A DNA stretch of 64,000 nt, from contig NZ_JBFRBH010000001.1 of NCBI RefSeq assembly GCF_040932485.1, forward strand, positions 2,046,001 to 2,110,000. Direction: 5' to 3'. The position numbers and the translations under genes are program-made. This DNA comes from Gymnodinialimonas sp. 202GB13-11 (GTDB taxonomy: Bacteria; Pseudomonadota; Alphaproteobacteria; Rhodobacterales; Rhodobacteraceae). The first letter of the stretch is position 1. Each line of letters starts with the position of its first letter. The notes under the pieces are model-generated. The model was not told the origin of the DNA. It saw only the letters and a program-made list of their open reading frames with translations, and ran no database searches. Shown here piece after piece: positions 8,762 through 18,669 of the stretch.

Positions 8762-9807
8762 AACTAATCGGCACTTTCCTGAAACGCGCGCTCCAGCTTC
8801 TGCTGATGCTGGTCCTCACGCTCGCCGCGCCCTCCATCTACGTCGAAGCCATGTGTCGCGGCTCTGGTGAACCTGCGCCCGCCAACCCGCTCAGCTCGGA
8901 AACGCGGCCCGAGATTCGCACGCTTCTGACCTATCCCGAATGGCACATCGTCCACGCCTATGACGATTACGCCACCGTCATTGACCAGGGCGATCCGCAC
9001 GATTTCGGCTATCTGCGCGCAATTGCTGGCTATTGGTCGTCTCTCTGCACGCTGACCCGTGCCAGCGCGGAGCTTGGGGAAATCGACGGCGGCACGCGCC
9101 AACTAGTGCACGTCATCGGCGTGTCCTTCACCTTCGAGATGCTGATGAAGGGCCTCTACGAAGAGACCATTGGCCGCGTCGCGACTTGGGTTCGCGGCCC
9201 GCAGCAGACCCGGCTCGACAACCTTTCAGCCCTGCAAGCCGCCGAATACGCGGCCTTCCTGCAGCAGGTCCCTTGGTACCGCTACGATTTTCGCGGCGAT
9301 GCCGCCACGCTGAACGCGGCGGCTACCGATGCGTTCCGTGATCAGGAGCGCGCGTTTGCCCTCGGCCTCGAACACCTGTCGCGCGCCGCTTACGCGGATG
9401 TCATCGCGCAAGCCGTTGCCGCCACGGGATTTGATGATCTGACCCTGCAAATGGTCGTCAGCGGCCTGACGCCCGTACAAATTGAAAGCATCGAAGGCGT
9501 CACGATCCTCGGCGATGTGCAAGGTGGCGGGATCGAGATCGAAACACCCCGCTATCGCGAACTGACGTCCATCCTCGCCTCATGGGCTGCTCAGGGCGCT
9601 AATTTCCTAGATATGGCGGGGAACGACCAAATCATGTTCACGGCCCTGTCTGAAAGCCCGGAATTTGCCGACGCGCTGGCCTCGCTTCCCCGGCAAGGCT
9701 ATGGCGACACGCGGCACCTGTTTCTTGTGCCAGTAACCTCCCTTGCCGATGCCCTGCGGGAGCTGGAAGCGGCGGGCCTGACGCTGGAACATATCCATGA
9801 TTATTGA
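8758..9807 (+). CDS. Exported or membrane-anchored conserved protein, unknown function
   Basis: 349 residues. A basic N-terminus followed by LLLMLVLTLAAPSIYVEA suggests a signal anchor or a signal peptide. The mature part is mainly helical and contains a YPEWHIVHAYDDYA segment near residue 60, and paired Trp/Tyr-rich motifs (VPWYRYDF). I do not recognise the family. Coupling (ATGA) to the DUF4383-like gene, and position after the Tat-exported FAD oxidase, suggest an envelope function shared by the three proteins. Confidence 0.75.
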   Translation: MKLIGTFLKRALQLLLMLVLTLAAPSIYVEAMCRGSGEPAPANPLSSETRPEIRTLLTYPEWHIVHAYDDYATVIDQGDPHDFGYLRAIAGYWSSLCTLTRASAELGEIDGGTRQLVHVIGVSFTFEMLMKGLYEETIGRVATWVRGPQQTRLDNLSALQAAEYAAFLQQVPWYRYDFRGDAATLNAAATDAFRDQERAFALGLEHLSRAAYADVIAQAVAATGFDDLTLQMVVSGLTPVQIESIEGVTILGDVQGGGIEIETPRYRELTSILASWAAQGANFLDMAGNDQIMFTALSESPEFADALASLPRQGYGDTRHLFLVPVTSLADALRELEAAGLTLEHIHDY

Positions 9808-9840
9808 GCATCTTGGTTGCAACGGCGTTTCGGTAAGATC

Positions 9841-10149
9841 GTGCTGAAACGCATTCTGATAGCACTTCCGGTCGTGTTGATCGGCTGGATTGCTATCCTC
9901 GCTTTGGTCATGCGTTTGGGTGGCGAGGCACCTGCGGCATTCGTCCCCTTTCCTCCAGCTGGTCTGATCTCAGCCCTGCCAGAAAATGTCACGATCACAG
10001 GACGTTCGCCCATTTCTCTCACTCTGAGGTCCGAGGCAGACAACCTTCCAGCACAGCTTTATGAGGCAGGCGCATACCTTGTTCTCCCTGCCGGGTTGGA
10101 GGCCTGTATCCCCAGATTTCTGCGCGATGATATTAGACGCAACGAATAA
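9841..10149 (+). CDS. Small membrane-anchored hypothetical protein
   Basis: 102 residues from the GTG at 9841; a TTG at 9817 is an alternative start. One clear N-terminal membrane helix (RILIALPVVLIGWIAILALVM) is followed by a ~75-residue probably periplasmic domain with a Pro-rich start (FVPFPPAG). No family recognised. It lies 33 bases after the previous gene on the same strand and may be the last member of that operon. Confidence is limited by the weak start. Confidence 0.45.
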   Translation: MLKRILIALPVVLIGWIAILALVMRLGGEAPAAFVPFPPAGLISALPENVTITGRSPISLTLRSEADNLPAQLYEAGAYLVLPAGLEACIPRFLRDDIRRNE

Positions 10150-10195
10150 ACGCCTCCGCTCACCCCCCCCTGACATTGCGCTGTCAGTACACTGC

Positions 10196-10612
10196 ATGAC
10201 GCAAGACCCGAAAGAAGCTAGCCTTCACGCCATGGACAGCGTCACCGAGACATACCAGGCCTTCAAAGGCCTGCACGGAAATCGCCTGCTTGAAATGCGC
10301 GACCTGATCTTCGCCGCAGCGGATGCCACAAACACCGCGCCACTGACCGAGACGCTCAAATGGGGCCAACCCGCCTATCTGCCTGCAAAGCGTGCCGGCA
10401 CAACGGTTCGACTGGGTGCGGATGCCGAACATCCAGCGATGTTTGTCCATTGCCAGACTGATCTCGTTTCCCGGTACCGCGTTCTCTTTCCCACGGAATT
10501 CACATACTCCGGAAACCGCGCCGTGCGGCTCCCCGCATCCGGCCCGTATTCAGCAGCTGCCTTCCAACAGATCGCTGCAATGGCGCTTACCTACCATCGC
10601 GACAAACGCTGA
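10196..10612 (+). CDS. DUF1801 domain protein
   Basis: 138 residues from the ATG at 10196; the ATG at 10232 is also possible. The sequence has the DUF1801/YdhG-like layout: helices, then ETLKWGQPAYLP, strands, FVHCQTDLVSRYR and a C-terminal helix. These small soluble proteins have no established biochemical activity. An in-frame start at 10061 would overlap the preceding gene by 89 bases and is unlikely. Confidence 0.75.
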   Translation: MTQDPKEASLHAMDSVTETYQAFKGLHGNRLLEMRDLIFAAADATNTAPLTETLKWGQPAYLPAKRAGTTVRLGADAEHPAMFVHCQTDLVSRYRVLFPTEFTYSGNRAVRLPASGPYSAAAFQQIAAMALTYHRDKR

Positions 10613-10637
10613 ACACCCTTTCATGTTGCCCAAAAAA

Positions 10638-10708
10638 CCTCCGGGGAGCCGCCCAAGGCGACGGGGCAGAGCCCCTGAGAAATGGGGGAGCGCGAGGGGG
10701 GCTCCCCC
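10638..10708. repeat. Modular G-rich hairpin repeat, copy 2
   Basis: It has the same layout as the element at 395-464: CCTCCGGGGAG, a short hairpin (CGCC-CAA-GGCG), GGGG-CAGAG-CCCC, then an 8-bp inverted repeat (GGGGGAGC ... GCTCCCCC, 10684-10708). It lies between two convergent genes, DUF1801 (+) and katG (-), where it could also act as a bidirectional terminator. Sequence similarity to copy 1 lies in the stems and the CGACGGGG core. Confidence 0.65.
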
Positions 10709-10802
10709 TCGCATTGGTCGACGACGCAGTCGGCGAAACACCAATAGGAAAGGGCGCGCCGATCCCTCAGCACGCCCCCATCCCTCAGATTATTCAACGG
10801 CT

Positions 10803-13109
<2,307 letters not shown>

Positions 13110-14003
13110 ATGAATAATCTGACGCTTAAACAATTGCGATATGTCGAGGCACTTGCACAGCACGGCCATTTCGGGCGCGCAGCGGATGCCTGCGCAGTGA
13201 CCCAACCTGCCCTTTCCATGCAGATTAAAGAGTTGGAAGAAAGTTTTGGCTTGGCCCTGTTCGAGCGCGGCGGAAAAAACGTGCGACTGACGGGTTTTGG
13301 TGAGCGGTTCCTGGAGCGGGCACGCAGGATTTTGCGTGACGTGGACGAATTGGGCGAGCTGGCCAGGGCCGCGGAAACCAGTCTTGTCGGGCGGCTGCGC
13401 CTTGGGATCATACCCACCATCGCACCTTATCTGCTGCCTCGCATCATAGGCGCACTCAGCAACAGCTACACAGACATCGACCTCCATATTCGGGAGACGC
13501 TGACCCCGAAATTGATCGAAGATCTTGGCGCGGGGCGGCTTGATTGTGCTGTGCTGGCTTTGCCGGTGTCCGAGCCTGGACTAACAGAAGTGCCGCTCCA
13601 TGATGAGGAATTCGTTCTGATCCGCCCGGCCAGCGATGCGGAAAAGCCGGTCCCTGACGCCGAGACACTGGCCCAGATGCGTCTGCTTCTGTTGGAAGAA
13701 GGGCATTGCTTCCGCGATCAGGCGCTGGAGTTTTGTAATATCCGCTCTCCCCTGCCGCGCGAGGGGTTGGATGGATCTAACCTGTCGACCTTGGTGCAAA
13801 TGGTTGGTGCTGGGATAGGCGTGACGCTGATCCCGGAAATGGCCGTGGGCGTGGAAACACCATCCGCCGATGTGTCTGTCGCACGGTTTGGACGGCGAAA
13901 GCCGAGACGCACAGTGGGTATGGTTTGGCGCAAAAGCAGCCCGCTTGGCCATCAGCTAAACGGGATGGCCGAGGTGCTGAGGGCCGCTGTTCAGGTCGTG
14001 TAA
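13110..14003 (+). CDS. oxyR: Hydrogen-peroxide sensor OxyR (LysR family)
   Basis: 297 residues. An N-terminal LysR helix-turn-helix (HFGRAADACAVTQPALSMQI) is followed by the effector domain. The diagnostic peroxide-sensing segment is EEGHCFRDQALEFC, with the two redox cysteines spaced as in Escherichia coli OxyR (Cys199 and Cys208 there). Oxidation to a disulfide switches the regulator on. It diverges from katG, its expected target. The 3' end overlaps the convergent gene at 13991 by 13 bases. Confidence 0.95.
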   Translation: MNNLTLKQLRYVEALAQHGHFGRAADACAVTQPALSMQIKELEESFGLALFERGGKNVRLTGFGERFLERARRILRDVDELGELARAAETSLVGRLRLGIIPTIAPYLLPRIIGALSNSYTDIDLHIRETLTPKLIEDLGAGRLDCAVLALPVSEPGLTEVPLHDEEFVLIRPASDAEKPVPDAETLAQMRLLLLEEGHCFRDQALEFCNIRSPLPREGLDGSNLSTLVQMVGAGIGVTLIPEMAVGVETPSADVSVARFGRRKPRRTVGMVWRKSSPLGHQLNGMAEVLRAAVQVV

Positions 14004-14644
14004 CGCCAAGCGCCGACGCGCGCCTTGGGCTTGCGCCGCCAGATATGGGGCAAAATGAAGGTGGCGAAGAAACGGTCCATCGTGTGCTTGCGCGTCATCT
14101 TGCGATGGCGACGGGACAGCAGCGGGAACGCGAAATCCGCAAACCGTTGATCAATCACGGCCGGGCGCATCCGCTTTTTCGGCTTTTCTGACAATGTGGG
14201 GATGCCAAAGGCCCGAGAAAAGCCGCGCGGTTTCAGATCGTTGCGCACATCCAACATGTTCGTCAGGAACAGGCGATGAGACGGCAAGATCGAAAGGAAG
14301 AGCTCCGGGTTCGGCTCTTCGGGGATGTTCATGTTCTCATTCGCGACGCCCGCATTGAAGGCCGGATAGCTGTCGGCGACTTCAATTGCGCGGCGTGCAG
14401 CGCCGAACGGGGCGAATGGCGCGCGCACCACCAAAAGGGCGCGATTGGCAGTAAGGTGCTGTGCGTATTGCTGTGCCGCGTCGGCGGGTACGCCCGCCTC
14501 TTCAATCATGTCCTGGGCAGACCGCCGCGAGGCTTGCTCCACAACGCTCATGCAGCTTTCAGGGAAGCCTTCTGCCTTAAGCGTTTCAACAGCAGCGTCG
14601 GCGTTGGCCGGATCCTCATAGAGCCGGGTAACAATCGTGGACAT
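13991..14644 (-). CDS. Fourth gene of the puc operon: YflT-like domain protein with basic tail
   Basis: 217 residues from the ATG at 14644; an upstream in-frame ATG at 14680 adds 12 residues. The N-terminal ~75 residues (VTRLYEDPANADAAVETLKAEGFP) resemble the YflT/general-stress alpha-beta domain. The C-terminal third is strongly basic (KPKKRMRP, RRHRKMTRKH, WRRKPKARV). It follows pucC on the same strand with a 67-base gap, where some purple bacteria have pucD/pucE, but I see no clear similarity to those. The role in LH2 is therefore inferred from position only. Confidence 0.7.
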   Translation of the reverse strand: MSTIVTRLYEDPANADAAVETLKAEGFPESCMSVVEQASRRSAQDMIEEAGVPADAAQQYAQHLTANRALLVVRAPFAPFGAARRAIEVADSYPAFNAGVANENMNIPEEPNPELFLSILPSHRLFLTNMLDVRNDLKPRGFSRAFGIPTLSEKPKKRMRPAVIDQRFADFAFPLLSRRHRKMTRKHTMDRFFATFILPHIWRRKPKARVGAWRYTT

Positions 14645-14711
14645 TCGAACGGGCCTCCCCAAATGAACGGACGGTGGCAATCTACGTAATCGAGACTACC
14701 AAATCCTTATG

Positions 14712-16103
14712 TTAGGGCTCAATGCCCAGATTTCGAGGCGCTTGTGCATGTAAACGCCAGATTACGCATAAAGCCGCCACCAAGAAGACAGCTTCGAGCA
14801 GGAAAACAGGTATATACGGTGTGGCGGGTCGGGATGTGCCGGGCATGGCAAGGATGACATCGCGGATCACGCCGCCGGCGGCGATTGCGATCCCGGCGGC
14901 AGTCGCTTGCACCGCGCCCCATGCGCCGAGCGCCAAGCCAATCTGTGACCGCGGCGCGCGGCGCATAGTGGCCGTCAGGGTGCCGTGCCCAAACAGGCCC
15001 GCCCCCACTCCTGAGACGAACGTGCCAAACGTGAAGAGGGCAACACCCCCCATCTGAGCGGCGATGGCAATCGCGATAAACGCAGGCACACCGATGGCGG
15101 CCCCGAAAGTGGCAACGTTCAGGGGCTCTGCCCCGCGCAAGAGAACGTGACTGGCAAACCAGAACCCCAGTAGGCCGCCGCCCGCCAAAACTGCGGTCAG
15201 CCGTGTGGTCATAGCGACCGACATCGAAAGGACTTCGCCGCCATAGGGCTCCAGCAGAACCTCGGCCATTCCGTAGGCCATCGTTCCAAGTGCGATAACG
15301 ATCAAAAGGCGCATTGTGCCTTCGCGGGCAGAGAAGACAGCCCATGCATCCGAGAACGCCTCAACCGGCGGCGGGTTGGCGGCGCGGGCGCGGTCGCGCG
15401 GCTCCTGCTTCCAGAGGGCGAGAAGGTTCAAAGCGATGGTTGTCACGGCCGCGCCTTGCACAACTTGAACAAGCCGCCCCGGGGTGTAGTCAGCCAGAAG
15501 ATAGCCAAAAACCAACGCGCTGACGATCATGCCGACAAGCAGCATCACATACATCAGGCCCACGACCTTTGGCTGCTCTTCAACCTCCACAAGGTCAGTC
15601 GCCAAGGCGAGGCCGACGGTTTGGACGGTGTGGACCCCTGCCCCAACCAGCAGGAAGGCGAGCGCAGCGGAGGTGCGGCCGATCCAAAGCGGCGCATCCG
15701 CCGCCTGATCGTAGCCGGACAAGACCAGCAGGGCAAAAGGCATGATGGCAAAACCACCAAATTGCAGCATTGTACCCTTCCAGATGTAGGGCACACGTCG
15801 CCATCCAAGGGCGGAACGGTGTTGATCGGATTTGAACCCGATGAGCGCACGAAATGGCGCGAAAATCAGCGGCAGAGCCAGCATGATTGCGACAAGTGAG
15901 GCTGGCACGCCAAGCTCCACGATCATCACGCGGTTGAGCGTGCCGACCAGCAAAACAAGGGCCATGCCCACGGAAACCTGGAATAGGGAAAGGCGTAGGA
16001 GCCGCGACAAGGGAGCCGTTTCGCTGGCAACATCGGCAAACGGCAGGTAGCGCGGCGCGATCCGAGTGATGCGGCGCAGGATATTGTCACGAATGCCGCT
16101 CAA
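14712..16103 (-). CDS. pucC: PucC, LH2 assembly MFS-type protein
   Basis: 463 residues, about 12 membrane helices, matching the PucC/LhaA (bacteriochlorophyll delivery) branch of the major facilitator superfamily. Visible family features are the N-terminal LPFADVASETAPLSRLLRLSLFQVSVG, the FRALIGFKSDQHRSALGWRRVP loop after helix 2-3, and the PYGGEVLSMSV loop. It is required for assembly of the peripheral antenna in the cytoplasmic or intracytoplasmic membrane. It follows pucA by 101 bases, a usual distance that often carries an mRNA-processing hairpin. Confidence 0.92.
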   Translation of the reverse strand: MSGIRDNILRRITRIAPRYLPFADVASETAPLSRLLRLSLFQVSVGMALVLLVGTLNRVMIVELGVPASLVAIMLALPLIFAPFRALIGFKSDQHRSALGWRRVPYIWKGTMLQFGGFAIMPFALLVLSGYDQAADAPLWIGRTSAALAFLLVGAGVHTVQTVGLALATDLVEVEEQPKVVGLMYVMLLVGMIVSALVFGYLLADYTPGRLVQVVQGAAVTTIALNLLALWKQEPRDRARAANPPPVEAFSDAWAVFSAREGTMRLLIVIALGTMAYGMAEVLLEPYGGEVLSMSVAMTTRLTAVLAGGGLLGFWFASHVLLRGAEPLNVATFGAAIGVPAFIAIAIAAQMGGVALFTFGTFVSGVGAGLFGHGTLTATMRRAPRSQIGLALGAWGAVQATAAGIAIAAGGVIRDVILAMPGTSRPATPYIPVFLLEAVFLVAALCVIWRLHAQAPRNLGIEP

Positions 16104-16158
16104 GAAGCTGCCCCGTTGCTGATGGTCGCTGGAGAAATCTGGCGACCGGGCCGGGTCA

Positions 16159-16175
16159 AGAAGCGACGCGCGCTT
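16159..16175 (-). promoter_or_regulatory. Hairpin in the pucA-pucC gap
   Basis: GAAGCG-ACGCG-CGCTTC is a 6-bp perfect stem in the 101-base gap between pucA and pucC. In other purple bacteria, stable structures here stabilise the abundant pucBA message relative to pucBAC. There is no T tract on either strand, so it is more likely a processing or stabilising element than a strong terminator. Confidence 0.45.
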
Positions 16176-16204
16176 CTATCCCCCGGTCGTGGAGAACAAG
16201 GCGC

Positions 16205-16567
16205 TTATTCGAGCGCCGTGTCGGTTGGTAGCAATGTCCTCGCGGAGGCCAGCGTCACCGGGTCTTCGATGACAAGCCTTGCTGTCCGCCCATCGGGCAG
16301 AATTACCGTCATGCCGTCATCGGCAGCGGCGTCGAGATACATTGGCGCGTCAGGTGTGACGTCCGCACTTGCGGGCAGGATATTCGTTTCCGTTTCCAGC
16401 GCCGCCGAGCCCGAGCCGAGTTCCTGTCCAGACAGGAAATCAGACACCCAGGTGGTGTTGCTGACAACGGCGACATGCACCGCAAACGAGCCGACGGCTA
16501 CCGCTGAAAGAAACAGCGGAATACCGACGGTGGGCTTAACAACAAGCCAGATCTTTGAATTGTTCAT
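16205..16567 (-). CDS. pucA: LH2 alpha polypeptide PucA with long C-terminal extension
   Basis: 120 residues; ordinary LH2 alpha chains have about 50-60. Residues 1-47 align without gaps to Rhodobacter sphaeroides PucA: KIWLVVKPTVG entry helix, one membrane helix, bacteriochlorophyll-ligating His31, TTW at 38-40. Positions 44-45 are Phe-Leu where B850 chains have two aromatic residues. Residues ~50-120 form an acidic Ala/Thr/Asp-rich tail, presumably periplasmic. It binds bacteriochlorophyll and carotenoid together with PucB in the LH2 ring. The start at 16567 lies 15 bases after the pucB stop. Confidence 0.93.
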   Translation of the reverse strand: MNNSKIWLVVKPTVGIPLFLSAVAVGSFAVHVAVVSNTTWVSDFLSGQELGSGSAALETETNILPASADVTPDAPMYLDAAADDGMTVILPDGRTARLVIEDPVTLASARTLLPTDTALE

Positions 16568-16582
16568 GCGATCTTGCTCCCG

Positions 16583-16738
16583 TCAGCCCAGCCAAGGCGT
16601 TGCAACAGCCACGAGGAAGTGAGCGACCAAAGCGATCCCCCCAAACACCCGCGTGCCATCGATGAGGTAGCTATGCACCTCTTCCGCCTCTTTGAGGGTC
16701 AGACCCGTAGGCCAGACTTTATCCGGATCATCAGACAT
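16583..16738 (-). CDS. pucB: LH2 beta polypeptide PucB
   Basis: 51 residues, the usual length. [14 protein letters not shown] and [24 protein letters not shown] match LH2 beta chains almost residue for residue. They include the His in IALVAHFL that ligates the ring bacteriochlorophyll and the outer His in EEVH. First gene of the puc operon. The ATG at 16738 follows an excellent AGAGGAGAGGAA ribosome-binding region; an in-frame ATG at 16843 would add 35 non-conserved residues and is rejected. Confidence 0.95.
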   Translation of the reverse strand: MSDDPDKVWPTGLTLKEAEEVHSYLIDGTRVFGGIALVAHFLVAVATPWLG

Positions 16739-16865
16739 GATGTTCCTCTCCTCTTCGCTTCGAGATTTGGTCCGAAGGTGCAGGCACCTCAGAACCGGCG
16801 AGCGACGGGCCCGCAGAGGCGAAGACACATAGGCGTCTGGCATCCGGGTCCATCGAGATTAAGAA

Positions 16866-16908
16866 TGTCACACCAGTCTGACAGGTCAACTGTAAATTGT
16901 GATTTACA
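16866..16908. promoter_or_regulatory. Tandem PpsR/CrtJ-type operators upstream of pucB
   Basis: Two perfect TGT-N12-ACA palindromes: TGTCA-N8-TGACA at 16866-16883 and TGTAA-N8-TTACA at 16891-16908, separated by 7 bases. Closely spaced tandem TGT-N12-ACA sites are the known binding arrangement of the photosystem repressor PpsR/CrtJ. They lie about 130 bases upstream of the pucB start, suitable for aerobic or light repression of the puc operon. Confidence 0.85.
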
Positions 16909-17114
16909 CCACCTCCTCGCGTGAAACCGAAAGCCGTGTTGAGATCAAATCTCGGTCGGACGCACCTAAACCCTTGTCAATAAACGCTTTGCGAAGATTC
17001 AAAGCTGTTTCATCTGAAGTGATTTTTGTCCGTGGCGCCGCATCCAAAACCACGAAAAACCAACGCCTTGCTGTGTCTTTTGCATTGCGAAGACCGCCCC
17101 TTCACGATGTAAAG

Positions 17115-17132
17115 TGTCAATCCAGCATGACA
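17115..17132. promoter_or_regulatory. Third PpsR/CrtJ-type operator, on the kinase-operon side
   Basis: TGTCA-N8-TGACA, a perfect TGT-N12-ACA palindrome of the same subtype as the first puc site. It lies 202 bases upstream of the kinase start and 377 bases upstream of pucB. It could loop with the puc pair, as distant CrtJ sites do, or control the rightward operon directly. Confidence 0.65.
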
Positions 17133-17334
17133 GCAGAGTCGCCCTTTCCATAGCCTTTTGCGCGGTAGAGGAGGCGTTCAACCCTAGAAAAATCATCCTG
17201 AATTGCGCGCATTTGGCCTGAGTTACGCCACGGAGTGCCGCAATCGGGCCATGGTTGAAGCGCGACATAAGGGTCACGAGCGCGCTCCATCCGAATTGAG
17301 GGCGTTTACGCACTTTCGAAACCGCAGGAATTCA

Positions 17335-18669
17335 ATGAAACCGGAACCAACGCTTCAAGGAGATGAGCTGCCCCCCGGCGCAACCTTGTGTGCCGGTCAG
17401 TACACCATTGAAGGTTACCTCAACGCTGGCGGCTTCGGTGTGACCTATTTGGCCTGCGACAGCCTTGGGCGGCGCGTGGTCATCAAGGAGTGTTTTCCTA
17501 GCGCGATGTGCTTTCGCTCGCATCAGACGGTCTGCGTTCGCAGCCAGGGAAATGCAGTCGAATTCGATGCGATCCTCGAGTTGTTCGAGAAGGAAGCGCG
17601 CGCGCTTGCAATGCTACAAAACCCCTATGTCGTAGGTGTTCACCAGTATTTTCGCGACAACGGTACAGCCTACATGGCCATGGATTTTGTCGAGGGGCGC
17701 ACACTTCTCGACATTATTGAAACCACGCCTGATCGCCTGACGCCTGAGCTTGTGAAATCTTTGCTGTCGCAGCTTTTGCAAGCGCTCGACTACATCCACG
17801 AAAATGACATCCTTCATCGCGACATCTCGCCTGACAACATACTGGTGGATGATGACGACCTTCCCGTATTGATCGATTTCGGCGCGGCACGGGAAGACGC
17901 GACGCGGGTCAGCCGCGTGCTATCGAAACTGCAAACGGTCAAAGACGGCTATTCGCCCCAAGAATTCTATGTCGCAGGCAGCGACCAAACCTATGCGAGC
18001 GATCTATACGCCCTCGCCGCAACCTTCTTTCATTTGCTCACCGGAACCGCTCCGCCCAGTAGCCAGGTTCGGATGGCTGCCGCAGCGCGTGACGTGGCCG
18101 ACCCCTTGCCGCCACAGCCACACATCGACGGATATGATGCCGATTTCATCACGGCCATTTGGCAATGCCTCAGCCTGTTCCCAAAGGACCGGCTGCCGGA
18201 TGCCGATACATGGCTGTCAATGATCGACGATACGCGTCGTAAGGAGCGGCTGCTTGAACAAGCGGAACAGGATGAGACGCTGGACATGACAGTCTCTCAA
18301 CTCGTCCGCGACTTCTTTCGCGATTTCACGCCGAAGGCTTCTGAACCACCCAAACCAGCAAACGACCCGCCAAAACCAGTCGTGGCAAAACCCGAAGTGC
18401 GCGTCGTACAGCCTGAACCGCCGATTGATGATGGGGGCACCTTTCCGCCCGCAGAAGTCGCAACCGCGCATCCCAATTGGCCCCGAAAACCAAAACTGCA
18501 ACCGATTGAACGGATGCAGCTTCGGCACAGCCGTCCGGAAGTTTTGAACAGGAATGCGCCAGCAGAAGCTGCTTCGGGTCGCCCAAGCTGGCTGTCGCTG
18601 TTCGGGAAAGCCTCCAAAACCTCCCCCAGGGCGGTCGATGGGGATGATCAAACAGAGGAAATCGCATGA
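17335..18669 (+). CDS. Ser/Thr protein kinase (Hanks type), first gene of the dynamin-like operon
   Basis: 444 residues. The kinase domain covers ~22-290: glycine loop AGGFGVTYLA (31-40), catalytic Lys51 (VIKE), HRD at 161-163 with Asn168, DFG at 181-183, and an activation-segment end SPQE (207-210). The C-terminal ~150 residues are Pro/Lys-rich, probably a flexible partner-binding tail; no membrane helix is apparent. I use the ATG at 17335, which has AGGA upstream; the in-frame start at 17203 adds 44 residues unlike a kinase. The stop overlaps the FHA gene (ATGA). Probable targets are the FHA protein and the GTPases of the same operon. Confidence 0.92.
   Translation: MKPEPTLQGDELPPGATLCAGQYTIEGYLNAGGFGVTYLACDSLGRRVVIKECFPSAMCFRSHQTVCVRSQGNAVEFDAILELFEKEARALAMLQNPYVVGVHQYFRDNGTAYMAMDFVEGRTLLDIIETTPDRLTPELVKSLLSQLLQALDYIHENDILHRDISPDNILVDDDDLPVLIDFGAAREDATRVSRVLSKLQTVKDGYSPQEFYVAGSDQTYASDLYALAATFFHLLTGTAPPSSQVRMAAAARDVADPLPPQPHIDGYDADFITAIWQCLSLFPKDRLPDADTWLSMIDDTRRKERLLEQAEQDETLDMTVSQLVRDFFRDFTPKASEPPKPANDPPKPVVAKPEVRVVQPEPPIDDGGTFPPAEVATAHPNWPRKPKLQPIERMQLRHSRPEVLNRNAPAEAASGRPSWLSLFGKASKTSPRAVDGDDQTEEIA

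Noticed and set aside
16999-17313. Minus-strand open frame of 104 codons between puc and the kinase
   Set aside because: It lacks a ribosome-binding site and family resemblance, and covers the operator region; it looks like chance.
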